From CAVPJW01 sp963705525 (GTDB taxonomy: Bacteria > Acidobacteriota > Vicinamibacteria > Vicinamibacterales > CAVPJW01): a stretch of DNA of 64,000 nucleotides. A program made the position numbers and the translations under genes. Below the pieces are notes generated by a model that was given only the letters and a program-made list of their open reading frames with translations, did no database searches and had not been told where the DNA came from. Every line of letters starts with the position of its first letter. Positions within the stretch are counted from its first letter, which is position 1. Location: NCBI GenBank assembly GCA_963705525.1, contig CAVPJW010000002.1, forward strand, positions 1,434,230 to 1,498,229, read 5' to 3'. Below, piece after piece: positions 43,890-53,260 of the stretch.

Positions 43890-43990
43890 GGAACTACGAA
43901 TAGTTCTTTGTTCTTTGTTCCTGGTGCTTAGTTCCTAGTAAGAACCAAGAACTCGCACTAAGCACTAGGAACTGAGAACCAAGAACTTCG
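43890..43990. repeat. Period-7 inverted short-repeat array
   Basis: Left arm TAGTTCTTTGTTCTTTGTTC then GGTGCTTAGTTCCTAG; right arm AAGAACCAAGAACT then CTAAGCACTAGGAACT, AGAACCAAGAACT. The arms are complementary, so a long hairpin can form. It fills the convergent PilZ/purA gap, and the purA stop (AACTGA) is part of the array edge. Confidence 0.85.
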
Positions 43991-45292
43991 TCAGTTCCTC
44001 GCCGCGCTCCCAAACCAATGCGCGACCAGTGAATCGTCCCGAATGATCGTGTCGCTCCGTTCCGATCCCGTCGAGACGATGGCCACGGGCACACCGCTCA
44101 CCTCTTCGAGGCGGGCAATGTAGCGACGAGCTTCGGCGGGCAGCTCGGCGAATCGACGCACGCCGCTCGTCGGACGCGACCACCCGGGCAGCGTTTCGTA
44201 CACGGGCTCACACTCCGAGAGCAGTTTCAAATCCGCGGGGAACTCGGAGATCGTCTTATCTTTCCACCGGTAGTCGGTGCACACCTGAATCTCGTCCAGC
44301 CCGTCGAGCACGTCGAGCTTCGTCAGCGCCAGACCGCCGAGGCCATTGATGCGGGCGGCGTAGCGGACCGCCACCGCGTCGTACCAGCCGCAGCGCCGGG
44401 GACGACCCGTAACGGCGCCGTATTCCTTTCCGCTTTCCCGCAGACGATCGCCCATCGCGCCCGACAGTTCAGTCGGGAGCGGCCCCTCGCCGACCCGCGT
44501 CGTGTACGCCTTGGCAACGCCGAGCACGCCATCGATGACGCGCGGCCCGACGCCGAGACCGGTGCACACGCCGCCGACCGAGGCGTTCGACGAGGTCACG
44601 AAGGGATAGGTCCCGTGGTCGATGTCGAGAAACGTGCCCTGCGCGCCCTCGAAAAGAACCGATCGGCCCTCGGCCATCGCGCGCGCCAGGAAGAGCGACA
44701 CGTCGGTCGCCCAGGGCATGATCTTCGCCGCATCGGTTCGCAGCTGCTCGTAGACCGGCCGCCAGTCGGTCGAATCGCCGACGAGCCGGTTCCGCGCGCT
44801 GACGTTCTCGCGCACGAGATGTTCGAGCGCCGCGAGATCGGCGAGGTCGCAGATGCGGATGCCGCGGCGCCCTACCTTGTCTTCGTACGCCGGCCCGATG
44901 CCGCGCGAGGTCGTGCCGATCTTCCGTTCACCTCGCCGGGCTTCCGCCAGAAGGTCGAGATCGCGGTGATAAGAAAGGATCAGGTGCGCCTTTTCGCTGA
45001 TGACCAGGCGATTCCCGGCATCGATGCCGACCGCCTTCAGCTCTTCGATCTCCGAAAACAGCGCGCGCGGATCGACGACGACACCGTTGCCGATGGCGCA
45101 GGTGACGCCCTCGTGGAGGATGCCCGAGGGAATGAGGCGCAGCACGAAGCGCTGGCCGCGCACGTAGACCGTGTGCCCGGCGTTGTGTCCACCCTGATAC
45201 CGCGCGACGATCGAAAATCCTGGCGTGAGGAGATCGACGATTTTTCCCTTGCCTTCGTCACCCCACTGCGCGCCGAGAACGGCTATATTCAT
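43991..45292 (-). CDS. purA: Adenylosuccinate synthetase
   Basis: 433 aa from ATG 45292, where the P-loop motif GAQWGDEGKGKIVDLL begins at residue 7; an upstream in-frame codon would add four residues of no value. Family motifs follow: GGHNAGHTVYV (IMP and aspartate binding), GTTSRGIGPAYEDKVGRRGI, FEGAQGTFLDIDHGTYPFVTSS and GGLALTKLDVLDGLDEI. It joins IMP and aspartate using GTP to make adenylosuccinate, the first committed step to AMP. Length and motifs are standard. Divergent from hutH, 48 nt apart, so promoters overlap. Confidence 0.95.
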   Translation of the reverse strand: MNIAVLGAQWGDEGKGKIVDLLTPGFSIVARYQGGHNAGHTVYVRGQRFVLRLIPSGILHEGVTCAIGNGVVVDPRALFSEIEELKAVGIDAGNRLVISEKAHLILSYHRDLDLLAEARRGERKIGTTSRGIGPAYEDKVGRRGIRICDLADLAALEHLVRENVSARNRLVGDSTDWRPVYEQLRTDAAKIMPWATDVSLFLARAMAEGRSVLFEGAQGTFLDIDHGTYPFVTSSNASVGGVCTGLGVGPRVIDGVLGVAKAYTTRVGEGPLPTELSGAMGDRLRESGKEYGAVTGRPRRCGWYDAVAVRYAARINGLGGLALTKLDVLDGLDEIQVCTDYRWKDKTISEFPADLKLLSECEPVYETLPGWSRPTSGVRRFAELPAEARRYIARLEEVSGVPVAIVSTGSERSDTIIRDDSLVAHWFGSAARN

Positions 45293-45340
45293 AGGCGTGC
45301 ACATTCTACCTTCACGGTTCCATCTCCTGCACGTCGAACC

Positions 45341-46855
45341 ATGATCAGCCTCGACGGTTCATCGCTGACGCTCGAAGCGCTGGCGCGCATCGCCGACGAC
45401 TTCGAACCCGTTGACCTGACGCCGGCGGCCGTCGCGCGCGTCGGCGCGGCACGGACGCTCGTCGAGGACATGGCGTCGGGCGAGGCGCCGGTCTACGGTG
45501 TCAATACCGGCTTCGGTCTCTTCGCGGACGTCCGGATTCCCGCCGATTCGCTCGACAAGCTGCAGGTGAACCTGCTGCGGAGTCACGCCGCAGGCGTGGA
45601 CGCGCCGCTGCCGATCCGGACGGTTCGCGCGACACTCGCGCTCCGCGCGAACGTGCTCGCGAAAGGCTACTCAGGGATCCGGCTCGAGACGCTGCAGGCT
45701 CTGCTCGCGCTGCTCAATCACCGCATCCATCCGCACATCCCGTGCCGCGGTTCGGTTGGCGCGAGCGGCGATCTCGCGCCACTTGCGCACCTGGCGCTCG
45801 TGCTGATCGGCGAAGGCACGGTGCTGGACGGTAGTAGCGTGAAGCCCGCGGCGGACGCGCTGCGCGCGGCTGGTCTCTCCCCAGTCGCGCTTCGAACGAA
45901 AGAAGGCATCGCGCTCATCAACGGCACCCAGCCCTCGCTCGCCGTGCTCGGCATGGCGCTCCTCGACGCCGAGCGCCTGGCCCGTGCGGCCGATATCGCA
46001 ACCGGTCTCTCGCTCGATGCGCTGAAGGGGTCATTCAAACCCTTCGAGGCGCGGGTACACGAGGTGCGTCCTCATGCCGGCCAGGTGGCATCCGCCGCCA
46101 ATCTGGCCGCACTCACCGTCGGCAGCGCCATCAACAAGTCGCACGAGCACTGCGGGCGCGTCCAGGACGCGTACTCGCTCCGCTGCGCGCCGCAGGTGCA
46201 CGGCGCGGTGCGTGAGGGCTTCGGTCTCGTGAGGAAAATCGCGGAGGTCGAGGCCAATGCCGCCACCGACAACCCCATGGTCTTCGCCGAAACCGGCGAG
46301 ATCGTCTCCGCCGGTAACTTTCACGGCGCCCCGCTCGCCCTGGCGGCCGATCTCATGGCGATCGGCCTGGCCCAACTGGCCACGATCAGCGAGCGGCGGT
46401 CCGAACGTCTCGTCAATCCCGCCTTGAGCGACCTGCCCGCGTTCCTGACGCGGAACGGCGGCATCGAGTCGGGCTTCATGCTCGTGCAGGTCACGGCCGC
46501 TGCGCTCGCATCCGAGCTCAAGGTCCTCGCGCACCCGGCGTCGGTGGACACGATTCCGACCTCGGCGAACAAGGAAGACCACGTCAGCATGAGCATGTCG
46601 GCCGCACTCAAGGCCGAGCGCGCCGTGTTCCTTGCGCGCCGGGTGCTTGCGATCGAAATGCTCTGCGCGTGTCAGGCGCTCGACCTGCTCGCGCCTCTCA
46701 CGACATCGGCGCCGCTCGCGCGCGTGCATCGTCGCATCCGCGAATCGGTCGCCACGCTCGACGAGGACCGTCAGCAGACGCCCGATATCGAGGCATTGGC
46801 TGAGCTGATCGCCACCGGCGCGATAGAGCGCGCATGCGGGATAGAAGTCAATTAA
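45341..46855 (+). CDS. hutH: Histidine ammonia-lyase
   Basis: 504 aa from ATG 45341. The MIO-forming triad is Ala-Ser-Gly (141-143) in GSVGASGDLAPLAHL; substrate and structural motifs include VYGVNTGFG, INGTQPSLAVLGM and NPMVFAETGEI. This deaminates histidine to urocanate, the first step of histidine degradation. Urocanate hydratase (hutU) follows 97 nt downstream; imidazolonepropionase and the last steps (hutI, hutG) are not in this window, although imidazolonepropionase-like amidohydrolases are. Divergent from purA. Confidence 0.95.
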   Translation: MISLDGSSLTLEALARIADDFEPVDLTPAAVARVGAARTLVEDMASGEAPVYGVNTGFGLFADVRIPADSLDKLQVNLLRSHAAGVDAPLPIRTVRATLALRANVLAKGYSGIRLETLQALLALLNHRIHPHIPCRGSVGASGDLAPLAHLALVLIGEGTVLDGSSVKPAADALRAAGLSPVALRTKEGIALINGTQPSLAVLGMALLDAERLARAADIATGLSLDALKGSFKPFEARVHEVRPHAGQVASAANLAALTVGSAINKSHEHCGRVQDAYSLRCAPQVHGAVREGFGLVRKIAEVEANAATDNPMVFAETGEIVSAGNFHGAPLALAADLMAIGLAQLATISERRSERLVNPALSDLPAFLTRNGGIESGFMLVQVTAAALASELKVLAHPASVDTIPTSANKEDHVSMSMSAALKAERAVFLARRVLAIEMLCACQALDLLAPLTTSAPLARVHRRIRESVATLDEDRQQTPDIEALAELIATGAIERACGIEVN

Positions 46856-46874
46856 AATTTTTTTTATTTTCAAA

Positions 46875-46903
46875 TTGACAACGCTGCCCTCGCTTCTTAA
46901 CTT
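46875..46903 (+). promoter_or_regulatory. Possible promoter upstream of hutU, with flanking inverted repeat
   Basis: A perfect TTGACA at 46875-46880 is followed after 17 nt by TAACTT (46898-46903), a weak -10. GTCAATT at 46848-46854 and AATTGAC at 46873-46879 form an inverted repeat around a T-rich stretch, overlapping the -35. This could be an operator, or the remnant of a terminator after hutH. Assignment is by eye only. Confidence 0.35.
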
Positions 46904-46952
46904 CTACACTTTCGGATCCGGCCCGCGCCACCCCCGCGGTCTCCGCTGATCG

Positions 46953-48627
46953 ATGTCTTCCACCTCCCGAGCCATTCGCGCACCCCGCGGTACGGATCTC
47001 TCGTGCAAGGGCTGGCCGCAGGAAGCGGCGCTGCGGATGCTGCTCAACAACCTCGACCCCGAGGTCGCCGAGCGTCCTGACGATCTGATCGTGTACGGCG
47101 GATCGGGAAAGGCCGCGCGCAACTGGACCTGCTTCGACGCCATCGTCTCGTCGCTCCAGTCGCTCGGGCACGATGAAACGCTGCTCGTGCAGTCGGGCAA
47201 GCCCGTCGCCGTCTTCAAGACTCACGTCGGCGCGCCGCGTGTCCTCATCGTCAACGCGATGCTCGTGCCGGCCTGGGCCACGTGGGAAAACTTCCGCGAT
47301 CTCGAACACCGCGGTCTGACGATGTACGGGCAGATGACGGCGGGAAGCTGGATCTACATCGGGAGCCAGGGCATCGTCCAGGGCACCTACGAGACCCTCG
47401 CGGCCGCCGCCCGCCGCTCGTTTGGGGGCACCCTCGCCGGCCGGTTGTTCGTGTCGGCCGGCCTCGGGGGCATGGGTGGCGCCCAGCCGCTGGCCGCGAC
47501 GATGAACGGCGCCGCCGCCCTCGTCATCGAGGTCGATCCGTCGCGCATTGCCCGCCGCCTGGCCACGCGCTATGTCGATGAGGCCACGGACGATCTCGGG
47601 GAGGCGCTCCGAAAAGTTGCCGATTGGCAGGCGCGAGGACTGGGACGGTCGATCGCGCTCGCCGCCAACGCAGCTGACGTGCTGCCCGAGCTGGTCGATC
47701 GGGGCATCGTCCCGGACATCCTGACCGACCAGACGTCGGCTCACGACCTTTTGAACGGCTACGTGCCGAATCGGCTGTCGCTGGCCGAGGCCGAGGCGCT
47801 CCGATCGAAGGATCCGGAGGCCTACGTCGAGCGATCTCTCTCGGCGATCGCCGAGCACGTGTCCGCGATGCTCGAGCTCAAACGCCGGGGCGCCGTGACG
47901 TTCGACTACGGCAACAATATTCGCGCGCAGGCGGTGAAGGCCGGCGTGCACGATGCGTTTCAGATTCCAGGATTCGTGCCCGAGTATGTGCGGCCGCTTT
48001 TCTGCGAAGGCAAGGGGCCCTTCAGATGGGCCGCGTTGTCAGGTGATCCCGCCGACATACACGCGACCGACCGCGCCGCGCTCGACATGTTCGCCGACGA
48101 TGCCTGCGCTCTGCCGGTGGGTGAACCTTGCGTCCGAGCGCATCGCGTTCCAGGGTTTGCCGGCGCGCATTCTGTGGCTCGGCTATGGCGACCGCGCGCG
48201 ATTCGGTCTCAAGCTGAACGCGATGGTCAAGAGTGGCGAGCTGAAGGCTCCCATCGTCATCGGCCGCGATCATCTGGACACCGGATCGGTCGCGTCGCCC
48301 AATCGCGAGACCGAAGGCATGCGCGACGGAAGCGATGCCATCGCGGACTGGCCGATCCTGAACGCCCTGCTCAATGCGTCGGCCGGCGCGACCTGGGTCT
48401 CGGTGCACCATGGCGGCGGCGTCGGCATCGGCTATTCCATTCACGCGGGCATGGTGATCGTCGCGGACGGCACCGACGCGGCCGCCGAGCGGCTGGAACG
48501 CGTGCTGACCTGCGACCCCGGCATCGGCGTCGTCCGGCACGCCGACGCGGGCTACCCGGAGGCCATCGCCACCGCCGATGCGCGCGGGATCAAGATCCCG
48601 CTTCGTCCCGGAAGGTCCGGCTCATGA
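46953..48627 (+). CDS. hutU: Urocanate hydratase, frameshifted
   Basis: The N-terminal frame gives typical hutU sequence from LSCKGWPQEAALRMLLNNL with the NAD-binding GGSGKAARNW region, up to MFADDACALPVG. The rest of the protein is in the next frame: RWVNLASERIAFQGLPARIL, then LNAMVKSGELKAPIVIGRDH and ending RHADAGYPEAIATADARGI. A one-base change near 48100-48117 separates them; the total span (558 codons plus 1) equals the normal length. Urocanate hydratase converts urocanate to imidazolone propionate with tightly bound NAD+. The stop TGA overlaps the next gene's ATG as ATGA. Confidence 0.88.
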
Positions 48628-49799
48628 CCTCCGTCCGCTCGGGTTTCGAACGCCGAATTCTCGCCGCGCTGGATGCGTCGCCATCTCGCATCCCCGTGCT
48701 CCTCGGAGCGTGCGGCACCGGCCGCACACATCTGCTCCAGCAGCTGCGCGAGCGCCTGGGATCGACATCGAGCCAGTACGTGGACGCCGAGCGCGTCGCG
48801 ACCACGCCCGAGAGGTTCCTGCGCTCGCTGACCACGGCATCGCCATTCGCGCACACGCTGCCCTCCGAGCCCGCGAATGCGCGCGAGGCGTTCGGCCAGA
48901 CGCTCGCATTCTTTGATCACGCGCGCGCGAGCGGTGGCGGACCCGCGACCTTCCTCCTCGACGAGTTCCTCGAGTTGCGAACGTTCGAAAGCTTTCCGGG
49001 GCTCCGTCAGGTCCTGCGCGACCTCATGCAGGCGCTCGCGTCGAGCGGCAATCGCTTCGTCATGACGACGCGGTATGTGAGTCGTGCTCTGAGGACGCTG
49101 CGCGACGCGTCGCCGCGCTTCGAAGTGATCCACGTCACGCCGCTGACGCCGGGCGAGGTGCGCGACATGCTGCCCGAGCCTCTCAAGCGCACGGTGATGG
49201 GCGACGAGGCCGAGGCCGACTACATCTCCCGCGTGGTGCAGGCGCTCGGAGACGGACGCCCCGGCTACGTCCAGTCAATCGCGCGCGCGATGGTATCGAT
49301 GTCGGACGGACACGGAACGGCCAATCCGGTCGCCGCTCTGACAGCGCTGCTCGCACCCGGAGGCGACCTCAAGGCGGAGTGTGGCTACTGCTACGAACTC
49401 CGACTGCATCGCGCCCGCGGCTACGGCGCGCTCAAGGCGATTCTGGAGATCCTCGCCGAGCAGGAACCCTTGACCCTGACGGAAATCTCTCACCGCCTCC
49501 GTCGGACACCCGGCTCGACCAAGGACTACCTGTCGTGGCTCGAGGATGTGGATCTCGTGACCGTCCGGCAGAAGCGCTACAGCTTCTCAGATCCGATGAT
49601 GCGTCTCTGGGTCCGCCTCCACTGCCGGACCACTCCTCCGCCGCCCGACGAAGTCGCGCACGAAGTGCACGCCTACGCGCTCGCCCGACTCCCGCAGCCC
49701 GAGACCGCGATGGCACTCGTCGCACACGGGACCAGTTCGGCGGGGGGAGCGGAGGAGGAGAGGGCGAAGGGGAATTGGGGAATAATCGAAATCGATTGA
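48624..49799 (+). CDS. AAA/archaeal-type ATPase with arginine-substituted Walker A
   Basis: 391 aa from ATG 48624, overlapping hutU by 4 nt, hence translationally coupled to it. P-loop is GACGTGRTHLL (residues 28-35 GACGTGRT): the usual lysine is replaced by Arg34, which is unusual and may abolish ATP hydrolysis. Walker B is TFLLDEFLEL with Asp113/Glu114. A C-terminal winged-helix-like region (EISHRLRRTPGSTKDYLSWL, VDLVTVRQKRYSFSDPMMRLW) follows, as in PF01637 archaeal-type ATPases. Role unknown; coupling to a histidine-degradation gene is unexplained. Its 3' end abuts a short-repeat array. Confidence 0.7.
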   Translation: MTSVRSGFERRILAALDASPSRIPVLLGACGTGRTHLLQQLRERLGSTSSQYVDAERVATTPERFLRSLTTASPFAHTLPSEPANAREAFGQTLAFFDHARASGGGPATFLLDEFLELRTFESFPGLRQVLRDLMQALASSGNRFVMTTRYVSRALRTLRDASPRFEVIHVTPLTPGEVRDMLPEPLKRTVMGDEAEADYISRVVQALGDGRPGYVQSIARAMVSMSDGHGTANPVAALTALLAPGGDLKAECGYCYELRLHRARGYGALKAILEILAEQEPLTLTEISHRLRRTPGSTKDYLSWLEDVDLVTVRQKRYSFSDPMMRLWVRLHCRTTPPPPDEVAHEVHAYALARLPQPETAMALVAHGTSSAGGAEEERAKGNWGIIEID

Positions 49800-49898
49800 A
49801 CTGAGAACTGAACTTGTTAAGTTCTTAGTTCTAAGTGCTTAGTGCTTAGTCGGACGTGTCTGGGGCCTAAGAACTAAGCACCAAGCACTAAGAACTAC
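49800..49898. repeat. Period-7 inverted short-repeat array
   Basis: Left arm AAGTTCTTAGTTCTAAGTGC then TTAGTGCTTAGT; right arm CTAAGAACTAAGCACCAAGC then ACTAAGAACTA, able to pair over ~28 bp. It lies at the convergent ATPase/rnc junction; the last codons and TAG stop of rnc (49888-49890) are in the array. Confidence 0.88.
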
Positions 49899-50850
49899 TG
49901 TGACCGTCCCTGTGGCCCCTAAGTTTCAGTAACGCCAGTCGTGCGGCCTCTTGTTCGGCCTCTTTCTTACTCCTCCCCGTCGCTTCCGCCAGCGACTCGC
50001 CGTTGACGGCGACGGCAATCTGAAACTGCTTGTGGTGGTCTGGTCCTATCTCGCCCACGACGAGGTAGTCCGGGAGCGGCAGGTCGTGCGACTGCAGATG
50101 CTCCTGCAGCGCCGATTTGTGATCGCCTGAAAACGCATCCGCGCGCCGCATCTCCTCCATCGCGTCTCCAAGATGCAGCTCGATGAAGTCGCGGGCGCGC
50201 TCGATGCCGCCGTCCAGGTAGACAGCCGCAATCAGCGCCTCGAAGCAATCCGCAATCAGCGCCTGTTTGCGGCGCCCGCCGGTCTTCTCCTCTCCCTTGC
50301 CGAGCAGCAGATGATCGCCGAGGCGAAGACGCTCGCCGACGGCCGCCAGCGCCGCCGTGGACACGAGAGCCGCCTTCATCTTCGACTTCTGTCCCTCGTC
50401 GCAGTCCGGGAATCTCTTGAAGAGCGCATCGGCCACGACGAATCCGAGCACGGCATCGCCGAGGAACTCCAGGGATTCGTTGTCGATGACGCCCCCGCTC
50501 GCATCTTCGTTGGCGCGCGACGTGTGCGTCAGCGCGTGCTCCAGAAGCCCGCGATCCTTGAAGCGATAGCCGATGACGTCCTGAACCTCTTCGAACTCGT
50601 CCTTGAGCCGGATGAGCTGCCCACCCGGCACATCCACTCGATGCGCCTCGATGATCCGGAGCGCCTCGGAGACGTCGTTCCGGTGCACCGCGAGCCGCAC
50701 CTCGCCCAGCCCGTCGATGGAAAGTGGAAAGACTGAATGCGGAATATCGGACGACATCAGCGACGTCACGCCGTGGCTTTCGAGCAGCGCGCGGACGATG
50801 CTGGCTTCGATGTCGGAGTGGGTGCGGAAGATGACGACGAGCTCAGTCAC
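49888..50850 (-). CDS. rnc: Ribonuclease III with an N-terminal DUF2007-like domain
   Basis: 320 aa. Residues ~85-230 are the endonuclease: the signature is ESLEFLGDAVLGFVV with the catalytic Glu/Asp set (around 125-132) and DCFEALIAAVYLDGG later. The dsRNA-binding domain follows (SALQEHLQSHDLPLPDYLVV, EAEQEAARLALLKL). The first ~70 residues are extra for an RNase III: ELVVIFRTHSDIEASIVRAL, LLESHGVTSLMSSDIP and VRLAVHRNDVSEALRIIEAH have the pattern of DUF2007, a small signalling-type domain. rnc normally processes rRNA and mRNA. The fusion could tie processing to a small-molecule or protein signal. It lies 21 nt downstream of the phosphatase gene on the same strand. Confidence 0.87.
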   Translation of the reverse strand: MTELVVIFRTHSDIEASIVRALLESHGVTSLMSSDIPHSVFPLSIDGLGEVRLAVHRNDVSEALRIIEAHRVDVPGGQLIRLKDEFEEVQDVIGYRFKDRGLLEHALTHTSRANEDASGGVIDNESLEFLGDAVLGFVVADALFKRFPDCDEGQKSKMKAALVSTAALAAVGERLRLGDHLLLGKGEEKTGGRRKQALIADCFEALIAAVYLDGGIERARDFIELHLGDAMEEMRRADAFSGDHKSALQEHLQSHDLPLPDYLVVGEIGPDHHKQFQIAVAVNGESLAEATGRSKKEAEQEAARLALLKLRGHRDGHSSS

Positions 50851-50871
50851 GGACGCTCCGGAGCATGTCGA

Positions 50872-53098
50872 TCACATCACCTGCTCGATGGCCAGCGCGT
50901 TCAGATCGCGCTCGAGCGGCAGCGCCTCAATCTTGAGGAGAATGAGGGTGCGGTCGTCGTGCTGCGGCTCCCCCGCCGCGAACGTCGTGATCTCGCGAAG
51001 GATCCGCTCCCTCAGCTCGTCGGTCGGCAGATGCCCGTGTTCCTCGACGATCTGACTGAGGCGCGACTCTTCGAAGCAGTCGGACGCGGGGTTCATGGCC
51101 TCGCTGATGCCATCGGTGAAGAAGACGAAAAGATCGCCGGGGGTGAGCGGGATGCGCACCTCCTCGAGAAGCTGCTCGAACCGCTCTCCGTGATCGATCT
51201 TCAGTCCGACGACGAGGCCGTCGGGCGCGAGGATCTGGGCCCGCCGCGACTCACCCGCGGGCAGATGAATGAGAGGCGTGTGGCCCGCGCGCGCATAGGT
51301 CATCGTGGCGGTCGGGAGATCGATGACCGCATAGGTCATCGTGATGAAACTCTTGGTGTCGAGGTTGTCGGCGATGATGCGATTGGCCTGGATCAGGAGC
51401 TCACGGGGCGAATGATGGCTTTCGCTGAGCGCCAGCATCAGTCCCTTGAGCTCCGCCATGTAGAGCGCCGCCGACGCGCCCTTCCCCGAGACGTCGGCAA
51501 TCAGGACGCCAAGCACTCCATCGCCGAGGGGAAACAGGTCGTAGTAGTCGCCGCCCACCTCGCGCGCGGGTTCGCAGATCGCGGTAATGCGGATGCCGGG
51601 CATCTCGAACCGGCCCTGCGGCAGGAGTGACAGCTGAATCTTGCGCGCAACCTTCAGTTCCTCTTCCAGCCGCTCCTTTTCCGCCTGCTGCACCATCAGG
51701 TTCTGGATGCTCGACGTCATCGCGTTGAACTGGTCGGCGAGCTCGCCGAGCTGATCGCGCGCCTCCACCTTGATCGGGCGGTCGAATTCTCCCCGCTGGA
51801 CCCTGTCGGTGCCGACGAACAGCTCGTGCACCGATCCGGTGATGGACTTCGCCAGCGCGAACCCCATGATGAGCGCGAAGAACTCGATGACAAGAAACAG
51901 CACCGCGACGATCGCCAGGAGGAGCAGGAGGATCTGCCCGAAGCTGCGATTGCCGATGCGCGCCTGCGTGGACGAGAGCCGGTCGTACACGCGGCTGATG
52001 TTCAGGTCGATGGCCCACGTGACCGGAGCGGTGCGGCCCGTCTTCCAGTCCGTGTACTCGATCAGCGTGACCCAGCTGAAAAGGTCGGTCGCCGACAGCG
52101 CTCTGGCCGCCGGCAGCGCGGCCACCTCGGGCCGTCCTTCGGCCGGCTGCACGTCATCGCGACCGGTGAGGACGACGCTCGCGCGGCCCAGGCGAATGCC
52201 CGTCTCGTCGCGGACCCGCGACGCGATGGCGTCGTTCAGCGGAATGTCGACGACGACGGCGAACGGAGGAGCGGGGCCGTCGGGCAGCGCCACGCCGCGC
52301 ACGTCGAGGCGGGTCGTCTGACCGAGCCCGTTGGGCTCGTTCGAGCGCGCGCGGGGCTGCGCGCCCGTCGCGTCCCCCTGCCGGAATGTAGGCGAGCACG
52401 CCGGCGAAGCCGTCGCAGGAGATCCAAGACGGCACCTCCGTCGGCGGCGGCAGATGCGCCCAGGATCCTGTGCTGATCGCCACCGGCTTGATGCCGCGGT
52501 CAGCCGGACCATTGCCCTTGCATCCCGTCACCTTCGACGTCGCCACGGCCAGAGAGGCGCCGGGATACTGCGCGCCGAGAGTGTTCTGCCGGCGCTCGAC
52601 CACACGACGCCGCTCGTCGGGTTGCGTCACGTGCTGGAGCTCGTACGCCGCGGCGCTTGCCTGGGCTCGCGCCTCGTCGCTCAGCCTTCGCAGCTGGTTC
52701 TGCACGAGGTACGAGCTGACGTGGAAGAAGAGAAGAAGGCCGCACAGGATGAAGAACGCGACGATGAGGAGGGCCGGCACGACGCCCATGAAGACGTACG
52801 AGAGAATCAGCTTGCGTCGGACACGCCAGAGCAGGCGCCGGCGCGCGAGTCCGATGAGGCGAAAGAGAAAATAGCCCCCGCCGATGAGCAGCGCGATCGT
52901 GCCGACCTTCTCGACGACCTGCACGACGGTCGTCCCGCGCATGCCCGCGGCACCGGCGATGGCAGACAGGATGCGGAGCACAACGCCGAGCACGAGTGCG
53001 CGCCCGGGGAACGAGGACAGGAGCGCGTGCCTGATCGAAGCGGCTCGAGAGGCCGGCGTGGCGCCTGGAAACGACGCGCGAGTGGGTCGGCCGATCAT
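50872..53098 (-). CDS. PP2C/SpoIIE-type serine phosphatase with membrane sensor, frameshifted
   Basis: One protein of about 740 residues split over two frames. The N-terminal frame (from 53098) has two transmembrane helices (VEKVGTIALLIGGGYFLFRL; SYVFMGVVPALLIVAFFILC) and a periplasmic region ending FAGVLAYIPAGG. The C-terminal frame continues: a helix (GQILLLLLAIVAVLFLVIEF), HAMP, then coiled coil EKERLEEELKVARKIQLSLL and the phosphatase with EVGGDYYDLFPLGDG, VSGKGASAALYM and FFTDGISEA. The switch is at a run of C at 52374-52378, so a homopolymer indel is likely. RsbU-like proteins dephosphorylate anti-sigma antagonists in response to environmental cues. Confidence 0.8.
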
Positions 53099-53173
53099 GC
53101 GAGGGACTGACGCGGATTTGCGTCGAAAATCATATCAGATGTATCGTACCGACCGCGTTGAACGACTCGTGGC

Positions 53174-53210
53174 CGACCCGCAGGTGCCGCGACTCGAAAC
53201 TGACCCACTA
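53174..53210 (+). repeat. GC-rich intergenic repeat, single diverged module
   Basis: CGACCCGCAGGTGCCGCGAC then TCGAAACTGACCCACTAAC: the module with a substituted middle. It lies in the divergent gap between the phosphatase and the trans-sulfuration enzyme gene. Confidence 0.7.
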
Positions 53211-53260
53211 ACCTTTTCTCGTCGCGCAACAACCAGATCATCTTCTCACGCGGTGACACT

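Noticed and set aside
46953..49799. A 948-aa open frame covering hutU and the ATPase
   Set aside because: After ~48110 the frame is meaningless until the ATPase start; the real hutU end is in the next frame and overlaps the ATPase by ATGA. It is a frameshift artefact, not a fusion.
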